Shown: positions 1 to 5,357 of the stretch, piece by piece
How the letters are laid out: every line of letters starts with the position of its first letter
Position numbering within the stretch: the stretch's first letter is position 1
NCBI GenBank assembly: GCA_016215145.1
Contig: JACRLA010000310.1
Location: 1-7,276, forward strand
Length of the DNA: 7,276 bases
DNA from: Chloroflexota bacterium
Lineage (GTDB): Bacteria > Chloroflexota > Anaerolineae > Anaerolineales > VGOW01
Direction of reading: 5' to 3'
Translations under genes and position numbers: made by a program
The notes under the pieces: generated by a model
Told to the model about the DNA's origin: nothing
Databases searched by the model: none
What the model saw: the letters and a program-made list of their open reading frames with translations, nothing else

Positions 1-716
1 AAGAACTCAATGAAGCATACGCCACACTCTCTAACACAAACAGAAGATATTTTTACGACATAGACTATCGCAAACGTAAACAATCATCGCCTCCGCCCCC
101 ACAACCACCGCACGAACCAAAGCCACCAGCCCCTGCCCAAACTGCGACACCACCGAAAGAAAAACAAGAAGAGCGCCATGAGTCAGAAATATCTTACGCT
201 AATCCATTTAAGTCGAACGAACCTAAAAATAGTTCTCCATTTTCTCTCAGTGTTCGCGACATAGTCATTCTCTTAGTCTTTTTGTTCGGGGTTGGTCGTG
301 CCGCGATGCAAATGTTTTCACCTGAGATAGCAAATCCTTCGCCAGAGACTCTATATTCCAAAGCGTATAGAGATATCACTACGATGAGCGAAAATGAAAG
401 ACGGGAAATTGCCAAATTCCTACAGGCTGACCCTCCATTTTTATTCTCCCCCGAATGGCGTTCAGAGTATTCTTCCCATGTTAATTTATTGAAGCAATCT
501 CTTGAAAAACTAGAAGGCTTAACGCCACCGCCTAAATATCGCCCGTTACATGACGCCACTGTCAATTACTATCGTAAACACGTTGCCGTGTCGGATTGTG
601 TTATTGCGTGGGCGCAATCGAGGAATCCAAACGATGCCGATAAATGTAAGGGAATTGCCGAGCTAGTCGATGCAGATTATGAAAAACTCACGGAAGAATT
701 GAACAAAATAAAGTAA
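1..716 (+). CDS. Membrane-anchored J-domain (DnaJ-like) protein, 5' end outside the window
   Basis: The frame is open from position 3 to the TAA at 714-716 (237 codons seen), so the TTG at 282 is not the real start. The first residues, ELNEAYATLSNTNRRYFYD, match the end of a J domain (helix III/IV pattern NEAYxxLSxxxxRxxYD); the diagnostic HPD motif would lie upstream, outside the window. Next come a basic RKRKQ stretch, a Pro-rich cytoplasmic linker (about residues 28-60), one hydrophobic helix (DIVILLVFLFGVG, about residues 86-98) and a helical, charged domain of about 130 residues. The latter contains a PPPKYRPLHDATVNYY segment reminiscent of helical-bundle domains of secreted bacterial proteins. 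J-domain proteins stimulate Hsp70 (DnaK) ATPase; a membrane-tethered form would recruit DnaK to the membrane. Base composition looks more AT-rich than the ABC genes, which may indicate transfer. The protein probably continued into the module at 712-897 before a frameshift. J-domain identity is fairly sure; the outer domain is not recognised. Confidence 0.72.
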   Translation, partial: ELNEAYATLSNTNRRYFYDIDYRKRKQSSPPPPQPPHEPKPPAPAQTATPPKEKQEERHESEISYANPFKSNEPKNSSPFSLSVRDIVILLVFLFGVGRAAMQMFSPEIANPSPETLYSKAYRDITTMSENERREIAKFLQADPPFLFSPEWRSEYSSHVNLLKQSLEKLEGLTPPPKYRPLHDATVNYYRKHVAVSDCVIAWAQSRNPNDADKCKGIAELVDADYEKLTEELNKIK

Positions 717-897
717 CAGTGCGCCCGCAGGATGCAACATCAAAGGCAATGTCGCACTCAATACAGGCGAGAAAATTTATCACATCCCCGGCGGAATGTT
801 TTACAACGAAACAACGATAGACCCACGCTACGGAGAGAAATGGTTCTGCACAGAACAAGAGACAATAAATAACGGGTGGCGTAAATCTAGCCAATAG
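712..897 (+). pseudogene. Frameshifted C-terminal module of the J-domain protein
   Basis: In the frame +1 to the preceding gene there is an open stretch from 712 to the TAG at 895-897 that reads as protein. It begins SNSAPAGCNIKGN, continues through GEKIYHIPGG and TTIDPRYGEKWFC, and ends GWRKSSQ. This resembles, from memory, a small C-terminal module found on diverse bacterial surface or nuclease-like proteins, with the pattern IKGN-x-GEKIYH-x-PG ... Y ... T-x-ID ... GE-x-WFC-x-E-x-GWR (I believe some databases call it a sunset domain). The stretch has no ATG, GTG or TTG before the conserved Cys and no ribosome site, so it is not an independent gene. Removing one A from the run at 711-712 makes ...NKISNSAPAGCNIKGN, joining it smoothly to the upstream J-domain protein. 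The cause may be a real frameshift mutation, a sequencing error in the A run, or less likely programmed frameshifting. Confidence 0.62.
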
Positions 898-920
898 CCC
901 GCGCCCTGATCACAATTGCA

Positions 921-956
921 AGACAAACAAAAAGCCGTAGGGGTTGCCTACGGCTT
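921..956 (-). terminator. Intrinsic terminator hairpin for minus-strand transcription
   Basis: AAGCCGTAGG at 932-941 and CCTACGGCTT at 947-956 form a perfect 10-bp stem around a 5-nt loop. Read on the minus strand the stem is followed by a T-rich run (complement of 921-931), as in a Rho-independent terminator. On the plus strand the stem is followed by GCGATCTC, with no T tract, so it would not be a good terminator for the J-domain gene. It may end transcripts coming from the ABC locus more than 550 bp away, or be left over from a former bidirectional terminator whose right flank was lost in a rearrangement. Confidence 0.6.
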
Positions 957-974
957 GCGATCTCATTTGTCTTT

Positions 975-1184
975 GACGCTCAACTCGCCCAAGAAAAACT
1001 TGACCACGCCGTGTTAGACGCTTACGGCTGGGCGCACGACATTAGCGACGATGATATTTTGGCGAAACTACTGGCAGAGAATCTCAAACGAGAAGCGGCG
1101 CAAGGACGCGGCGCGCAAGAGGAAGATGAAGAGGACGAGAAGCTGAAGAAGAGAGAGGGGAAGAGGAAGAAAAGCAAAAATTAG
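975..1184 (+). pseudogene. C-terminal remnant of a class I DNA methyltransferase-like protein
   Basis: An open stretch ending at the TAG 1182-1184 reads DAQLAQEKLDHAVLDAYGW, then HDISDDDILAKLLAENLKRE, then an acidic-to-basic tail ending KRKKSKN. From memory this matches the extreme C-terminus of large SAM-dependent DNA methyltransferases (MmeI-like or type IIG-like enzymes), which end in LDxAVxxAYGWxxDLSDExILxRLLxLNLER. Only about 70 residues remain: the catalytic domain and target recognition domain are absent. The frame is open back to 891 but has no ATG, GTG or TTG before the GTG at 1011, and the sequence stops looking like the family upstream of about 975. This suggests a truncation or recombination breakpoint between the hairpin at 932-956 and 975. 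It is therefore likely a scar of a lost restriction-modification or phage-defence gene. The family match is moderately sure; function is lost. Confidence 0.58.
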
Positions 1185-1393
1185 AAATTGTTGACTTCTT
1201 TAGGATTCAGATTATAGTTAAGCACAGACCGCACTTGTAAGTCCTGCATCAGGTTGCTCTTACGTAAGTAAGTGATACTCCGTCGGTGTTATGCCCGCTC
1301 TTTGAGCGTGAACGGTGAGAATCGACCCGCAGGGTAAGGCGGTCGTGTCATTTAAACCACTCTTCTAAGCAGATTAGAAAACCGCCCCTCCAT
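1185..1393 (+). other. Gene-free stretch with nested hairpins, possible decayed element or RNA
   Basis: No reading frame here looks like a conserved protein. Structure that can be seen: a 10-bp palindrome CTTACGTAAG at 1259-1268; a small hairpin CGCTC-TTT-GAGCG at 1296-1308; and a nested element in which GGCGGT (1338-1343) pairs with ACCGCC (1381-1386) around an inner hairpin TTCTAA-GCAGA-TTAGAA (1363-1379). With the promoter at 1191-1218 this could be a small structured RNA. An alternative is the decayed 3' end of an IS200/IS605-type tnpB with its right end: short translated pieces such as LSVNGENRPAG and SSKQIRKP loosely recall TnpB C-termini, but they lie in different frames with stops between. 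I cannot decide between these. Confidence 0.3.
1191..1218 (+). promoter_or_regulatory. Sigma70-type promoter without an evident gene
   Basis: TTGACT at 1191-1196 and TATAGT at 1213-1218 are separated by 16 bp, close to the sigma70 consensus. A start would be expected near 1225. No credible open reading frame follows on the plus strand before the convergent ABC gene, so it would drive a short non-coding RNA, an antisense transcript into the ABC gene, or nothing if the match is by chance. Confidence 0.4.
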
Positions 1394-1496
1394 CATTAGA
1401 TTTCCGAAGTCTCGAAGACTTCGGAAATCTTGCACGCGGTCATTAGATTTCCGAAGTTGCACACACCGCGAAGACTTCGGAAATCTTGTGCGCGGT
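1394..1496. repeat. Tandem REP/BIME-like inverted repeat, two units
   Basis: Two direct copies of a unit starting CATTAGATTTCCGAAGT and ending in a GCGGT box lie head to tail: 1394-1440 (47 bp) and 1441-1496 (56 bp). Each unit is an inverted repeat. In the first, AGATTTCCGAAGTCT (1398-1412) pairs perfectly with AGACTTCGGAAATCT (1416-1430) around a 3-nt loop. In the second, a 13-bp stem (1445-1457 with 1474-1486) encloses a 16-nt loop. The second unit carries about 9 extra bases including ACCGCG (1465-1470), which can pair instead with CGCGGT (1491-1496), giving an alternative fold. There is no T run after the stems, so these look like palindromic intergenic repeats or a MITE-like element rather than simple terminators. 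Confidence 0.75.
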
Positions 1497-1515
1497 TCAA
1501 CGAGACGGCACAACA

Positions 1516-1536
1516 AGACGGCTCACCGAGCCGTCT
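1516..1536 (-). terminator. Hairpin across the stop codon of the second ABC gene
   Basis: AGACGGCTC (1516-1524) and GAGCCGTCT (1528-1536) form a perfect 9-bp GC-rich stem with a 3-nt loop overlapping the TGA at 1523-1525. On the minus strand it is followed by TGTTGTGCC, only weakly T-rich. A second copy of the left arm, GAGACGGC at 1502-1509, could compete for pairing with GCCGTCTC (1530-1537). It may act as a weak terminator or as an RNA 3'-end stabiliser. Confidence 0.4.
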
Positions 1537-3337
1537 CCACCATTCCGATTTTATAATGCGGGCTCTGATGTCGAAAATAAGTTTGATACAACTCGGCATA
1601 ATGCCCGCCCTGCCCCATCAACGAATCGTGATCCCCCTCTTCGATGATCGCCCCCTGCTTCAACACCACGATCCGATCCGCCGCCTTCACCGTTGAAAGA
1701 CGGTGAGCGATCAAGATCGAAGTGCTGTTCGCCAAAATTAAATCCACCGCCTCTTGAATCTGCGACTCGGTGAAGGGGTCAATACTCGCCGTCGCTTCAT
1801 CCAAAATAAAAATCGAAGGGCGCTGCACCAAGACGCGCATCAACGACACCAGTTGGCGCTGCCCCATCGAAAGTTTCCCGCCGCGCTCGCCAACGTGAGT
1901 CGCCAAGCCATCGGGCAAACTCTCCAGCCATTCGCCGTTTCCAATTTTGCGCGCCAACGATTCGATCTCAACGTCGCTCGTCTCGCGCCGCGCATAACGG
2001 ATGTTGTCTGCCACCGTGCCTTCAAACAAAAACGGCACTTGCGATACGATGCCCAACTGTTTGCGATACTGCGCCAGATCAAACGAGCGAATGTCGCGCC
2101 CATCAATGCACAACTCGCCTTCTTGAAATTCATAAAAACGCGCAATCAATTTCGCAATCGAAGACTTGCCCGCGCCGGTATGCCCGACCAGCGCCACGCT
2201 CTCACCGGCATGGATGCCCAACGAGAAATCGCGCAAGACAACTTCCTGCGTGCCGTATTTAAAATTTAAATTGACAAACTCGATCTCGCCGCGCAAAGTG
2301 TTCACGGATTGTTGATCGATCTGATTCACACGCGGCTCGGCGTCAATCAGCGCGAAGACTCGTTCTGCTGCCGCCAACCCCGCCTGAAACTGACTCCAAA
2401 ATGCGGCAAGGTTCGTCACCGGAAACCAATACTTCTCCATACTGTTGATGAATAAATACCAAGTGCCAACACTGATGCCGCCGCTTCCAGCGATGAAGCC
2501 GCCGAAGTAAACCACCATCGCCGTGCCGACTCCGGCTAACCCGTTCAACACCGGGAAGATATTCGCCATGACAAAACCGCGCCGCAAATTGATCTGATAC
2601 GACTGCGCGTTGACTTGGGTGAACTCGTTATAGATCGTGCGCTCTTGGCGAAAATTTTTGGCGATGCTGATGCCGGCAATCGTCTCGCGTATTGAAGCGT
2701 TGACATTCGCCATCGCCCGATTACCCTGCCGCGTCACGCGCCGCGCCAAACCGCGAAAGCTCAAAGCAACAGCCATCACGACGGGCGTAAAGGCAATGAC
2801 CATTAACGTCAACTGCCAGTTAATAGCGATCAAGATCACCGAAAGGATCGTCACCGAAAGAATCTGGCTGGCGAGATCGGTGACGAGCGTGATCACCTGT
2901 GCAAAATCTTGCGTGTCTGATGTGACGCGGCTGACGATGCGCCCGGTTTTAAATTCATCGTAGAAAGACAGATCATGCGCCGCCGCCGCGCGAAACGCAT
3001 CCAACCGCAGATTCAAAACCAGATCGCCAATCGCCCGTGCCGCCAACCGTCGCCGCGCCCAATTGAGCGCCCAAGAAATAGAGGACGAAGCAAATACCGC
3101 GCCGATGAGGGCGAACAAAGCAGATGGAGGGGGATTCTCGGCAAGGATGGTCACGCCGCGCACCAGCACAAATGGAAACACGAGATCGAGCAACCCCACC
3201 AACGCCGAGAGGATTGCCACGGCGATCACGCGCCAACGCTGCGATCCCAAATACAAGGCGATACGTTTAATCAACTGCCAGTCCGAATAATTTCGGTCGT
3301 AGGCTTCAATGTCGAGAGCGGAGAAGATGGAGGCCAT
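1523..3337 (-). CDS. ABC exporter half-transporter, catalytically complete subunit
   Basis: A 604-residue ABC exporter subunit with the membrane domain first (six predicted helices within about residues 30-325) and an ATPase domain from about 350. Visible motifs are Walker A GHTGAGKS (385-392), Q-loop Gln433, a variant signature LSMGQ (489-493), Walker B ILDE with Asp513 and catalytic Glu514, D-loop SID and switch His545. The start at MASIFSALD (ATG at 3337) is chosen because the possible extension to 3412 merely translates heptanucleotide repeats; no clear Shine-Dalgarno is visible. Length is normal for the family. The gene lies 88 bp after the other ABC half-gene on the same strand. Normal Glu plus degenerate signature is what is seen in the TM288/BmrD-type partner of heterodimeric exporters, so it probably pairs with the product of 3426-5192 to export a lipid, drug or peptide; the substrate cannot be told from the sequence. 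Confidence 0.93.
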   Translation of the reverse strand: MASIFSALDIEAYDRNYSDWQLIKRIALYLGSQRWRVIAVAILSALVGLLDLVFPFVLVRGVTILAENPPPSALFALIGAVFASSSISWALNWARRRLAARAIGDLVLNLRLDAFRAAAAHDLSFYDEFKTGRIVSRVTSDTQDFAQVITLVTDLASQILSVTILSVILIAINWQLTLMVIAFTPVVMAVALSFRGLARRVTRQGNRAMANVNASIRETIAGISIAKNFRQERTIYNEFTQVNAQSYQINLRRGFVMANIFPVLNGLAGVGTAMVVYFGGFIAGSGGISVGTWYLFINSMEKYWFPVTNLAAFWSQFQAGLAAAERVFALIDAEPRVNQIDQQSVNTLRGEIEFVNLNFKYGTQEVVLRDFSLGIHAGESVALVGHTGAGKSSIAKLIARFYEFQEGELCIDGRDIRSFDLAQYRKQLGIVSQVPFLFEGTVADNIRYARRETSDVEIESLARKIGNGEWLESLPDGLATHVGERGGKLSMGQRQLVSLMRVLVQRPSIFILDEATASIDPFTESQIQEAVDLILANSTSILIAHRLSTVKAADRIVVLKQGAIIEEGDHDSLMGQGGHYAELYQTYFRHQSPHYKIGMVETAR

Positions 3338-3341
3338 GTTG

Positions 3342-3429
3342 GAGATTAGAGATTGGAGCTTAGAACGTAGTGCGTATTCCGTAATCCGTGATGAGTGATA
3401 CGTGATACGCAATACGAAATACGTTTTAC
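3342..3429. repeat. Degenerate heptanucleotide tandem array upstream of the second ABC gene
   Basis: From 3342 the sequence can be cut into about a dozen consecutive 7-mers without losing register. They run GAGATTA, GAGATTG, GAGCTTA, GAACGTA, GTGCGTA, TTCCGTA, ATCCGTG, ATGAGTG, ATACGTG, ATACGCA, ATACGAA, ATACGTT. The right part is the most regular (GTGATAC twice at 3395-3408, then GCAATAC and GAAATAC). The array fills the gap between the two ABC genes and runs into the stop codon of the upstream one (3426-3428). It resembles in style the short tandemly repeated heptamers known from filamentous cyanobacteria. Function unknown. Confidence 0.7.
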
Positions 3430-5192
3430 GCTAACGCTTCATACCGCATAAAAATTCTTCGATACGGTTCGCACTCGCGCATCAAGGTGTCGTGGTCGCC
3501 GACGGCTGCCACGCGCCCTTTACGCATCACGACGATCACGTCTGCCCAGCGGATTTGGGAGAGGCGGTGCGTGATCAGGATCGTGGTGCGCCCTTCGGCG
3601 GCGCGCTCAATGGCGCGTTGAATTTGATCTTCCGTCGCCGAATCAATGGCGCTGGTCGAGTCATCCAAAATTAAAACACTGGGCTTGGTGAGGAAGGCGC
3701 GAGCGAGCGCCAGACGTTGACGCTGCCCGCCCGACAGAGTGACGCCGCGCTCGCCGATGACGGTGTTGTAGCCGTCTTTGAATCCCAAAATAAAATCGTG
3801 CGCTTGGGCATCCTTCGCCGCTTGTTCGATCTCGGCTTGGGTGGCGAAGGGATCCCCAAAGGCGATGTTCTCGCCAACGGTGCGCGAGAAAAGAAAAATA
3901 TCTTGCTCGATGATCGAAATTTGTTGGCGCAGCGATTCGAGATTCCACTCGCGCACGTCTTTGCCGTCTACCAGAACTTGCCCGCGCGTGGTGTCGTAGA
4001 CGCGGTTCACTAATTTAGAGAGCGTACTCTTGCCCGAGCCGGTTTGACCGACGACGGCAATCGTTTGACCGGCTTTCACTTTGAATGACACATCGTCCAA
4101 CACCGGCGAATCGGGGTGATAGCCGAAAGAGACATTTTTAAATTCAATGTCACCCACAACGGTGGCGGCTCGCCCACGCCGATTCTGATCTAGTTCGGTC
4201 TCGGTGTTGATCAGTTCCAGAATCCGTTTGGCGCTGGCGAGACCGAGCGCAACTTGTGAGTAGGCGAAGATCGAAACAAAAGTTGGAAAGCCGAAGAGTT
4301 GTAGCAACACCATGAACGCCACCACTTGACCGACGCTGATCACGCCCGCGCGTTGCAAAAAGAGGGCGTGCATGAAGCCCAGTGTTTGGGTGACGCCCAT
4401 CAGCAGCATCGGCAAGAAGCGCGCCTCAATATCGCCTTGACGCACCGAGGCGTTGCGATAGGCGAGCGCGTTGTGTTAAAAGCGTTCCACTTCTTGCGGT
4501 TCTTGCGCCGCGCCCTTCACCGTTTCGATTCCGTCGAGCGCTTCGGACAGTCCGGCGTTCAACACGCCGAAGCGTTGGCGCACCATGTCGCTGACCGGTG
4601 AGAGTTCGCGCAGATAGATTCGCAAGGCAAGAGGATACGCCAGAGCATAAAATAACGGCGTGACGAACAACGTGGGATGAATGCCAAAACTGAAAAGGAT
4701 CGGCATGGCGATGAACATCGCCGAACCGATGGTGAGGTTGATGCCGGGGTTGAGCATCAAGTTGATCTCGCGCACGTCGTTGGTGGCGCGCGCCATCACG
4801 TCACCCACATTTTGCAAACCGTGAAAGGTCATGCTCTTGCCGAGCAGGCTGGCATACAACTCGGCGCGTGTGTCGCGCTCTAAACGCTCGCCGATAATCT
4901 GACTGCCGAAGTTGCGACCCAACTGCACCACGCTTCGCACCAGTTGTGAGACGACGATCCAGATCGCCATCGCCGTGACGGTCACATAATCGGGGAGCGG
5001 TTGATTGATGGCGTTGAAGGCAATGCCGATCAACAGCGGTGGCACGGCAGCGAGGGCGGCGTTGCCCAACGCGCCGAGAAGCATCATAGTGATCACTCGC
5101 CAATGCCGCATACCATGTGACAATACCCAACTCACGGGTGTGCGACGATCTGAATGAAAATCTTGTTTGACTAAAAATTCAGAAGCAGACAT
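3426..5192 (-). pseudogene. ABC exporter half-transporter with degenerate ATP site, interrupted by an in-frame stop
   Basis: The frame encodes a 588-codon ABC exporter half interrupted by TAA (minus strand, 4478-4476) at codon 239. Reading resumes in the same frame with HNALAYRNASVRQGDIEARFLP, which is normal family sequence, so this is a nonsense change and not a frameshift; CAA (Gln) to TAA is the simplest origin. The membrane domain occupies about codons 30-320 and the stop falls in its middle. ATPase motifs are Walker A GQTGSGKS (382-389), Q-loop Gln430, signature LSGGQ (486-490), Walker B LILDD with Asp511 where the catalytic Glu should be, D-loop AID and His542. Asp at this site marks the degenerate half of heterodimeric exporters (TM287/BmrC type). 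The start is taken as ATG 5192 (MSASEFLV), 9 nt after a TATAAT box; the extension to 5249 only translates repeats. The GTG at 4445 could restart translation but would give half a membrane domain. As written it is nonfunctional unless the stop is an error or is read through. Confidence 0.88.
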
Positions 5193-5207
5193 AGGTGGGG
5201 GATTATA
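5193..5207 (-). promoter_or_regulatory. Promoter of the first ABC gene, probably leaderless
   Basis: On the minus strand a perfect TATAAT (5207-5202) is followed by 9 nt (CCCCCACCT) and then the ATG at 5192. Transcription would begin at or a few bases before the start codon, leaving no room for a Shine-Dalgarno. No convincing -35 box is seen at 16-18 bp; the upstream side is occupied by heptamer repeats. Confidence 0.6.
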
Positions 5208-5214
5208 GCAGTTG

Positions 5215-5284
5215 GCATATCGCGGATCGCATATCGCGCGTCGCGCCATGCTTCACGTATCACGCTTCACGTATCACGCCATCT
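5215..5284. repeat. Heptanucleotide tandem array upstream of the first ABC gene
   Basis: Ten consecutive 7-mers in register, all beginning with G: GCATATC, GCGGATC, GCATATC, GCGCGTC, GCGCCAT, GCTTCAC, GTATCAC, GCTTCAC, GTATCAC, GCCATCT. Within it CTTCACGTATCACG occurs twice in perfect tandem (5251-5264 and 5265-5278). GTATCAC is the reverse complement of GTGATAC in the array at 3395-3408, so the two arrays belong to one repeat family placed in opposite orientation around the interrupted ABC gene. The array lies between the two divergent promoters. Confidence 0.7.
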
Positions 5285-5344
5285 GTCACGCGAAGCGGCC
5301 ATCAGCCACCCGGCATTTGCTAAAAATCTTTAACGTCACTCCGC

Positions 5345-5350
5345 TATAAT
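5345..5350 (+). promoter_or_regulatory. -10 box of the response regulator operon, probably leaderless
   Basis: A perfect TATAAT at 5345-5350 is followed by only 7 nt (CTTAATC) before the ATG at 5358, so the transcript should start at or next to the A of the start codon. No Shine-Dalgarno is present. The region 16-18 bp upstream is AT-rich (TAAAAAT) without a clear -35 hexamer, which could mean dependence on an activator or simply a weak promoter. Confidence 0.6.
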
Positions 5351-5357
5351 CTTAATC

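Noticed and set aside
282..716. Independent 144-residue gene starting at TTG 282
   Set aside because: The frame is open to the left edge and encodes a J-domain end and most of a membrane helix before this TTG, so the TTG is internal.
688..894. Minus-strand open frame opposite the C-terminal module
   Set aside because: Shadow of the conserved plus-strand module; no domain-like sequence.
1394..1496. CRISPR array
   Set aside because: Only two units, directly adjacent without spacers of regular length, and each unit is itself a long palindrome.
1396..1696. Small open frames over the palindromic repeats, both strands
   Set aside because: They translate the inverted repeats and run into the antisense of the ABC gene; no protein-like features.
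1754..3349. Open frames on the plus strand opposite the second ABC gene
   Set aside because: They are antisense shadows of a strongly conserved coding sequence, rich in Arg/Gln/Ala and without recognisable domains or ribosome sites.
3338..3412. N-terminal extension of the second ABC protein
   Set aside because: The 25 residues are a translation of the heptamer array and do not resemble ABC N-termini; ATG 3337 gives a normal start.
3342..3429. Iteron-type replication origin or CRISPR from the heptamers
   Set aside because: The repeats are contiguous, too short and too degenerate, and there is no replication gene or DnaA-box cluster nearby.
4446..4478. Two separate ABC proteins (membrane fragment plus ATPase) as a natural gene split
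   Set aside because: The split falls in the middle of the membrane domain, the frame is unchanged across it, and the GTG at 4445 has no ribosome site, so a nonsense mutation is the simpler reading.
5193..5249. N-terminal extension of the first ABC protein
   Set aside because: It translates the second heptamer array and would span the TATAAT promoter box.
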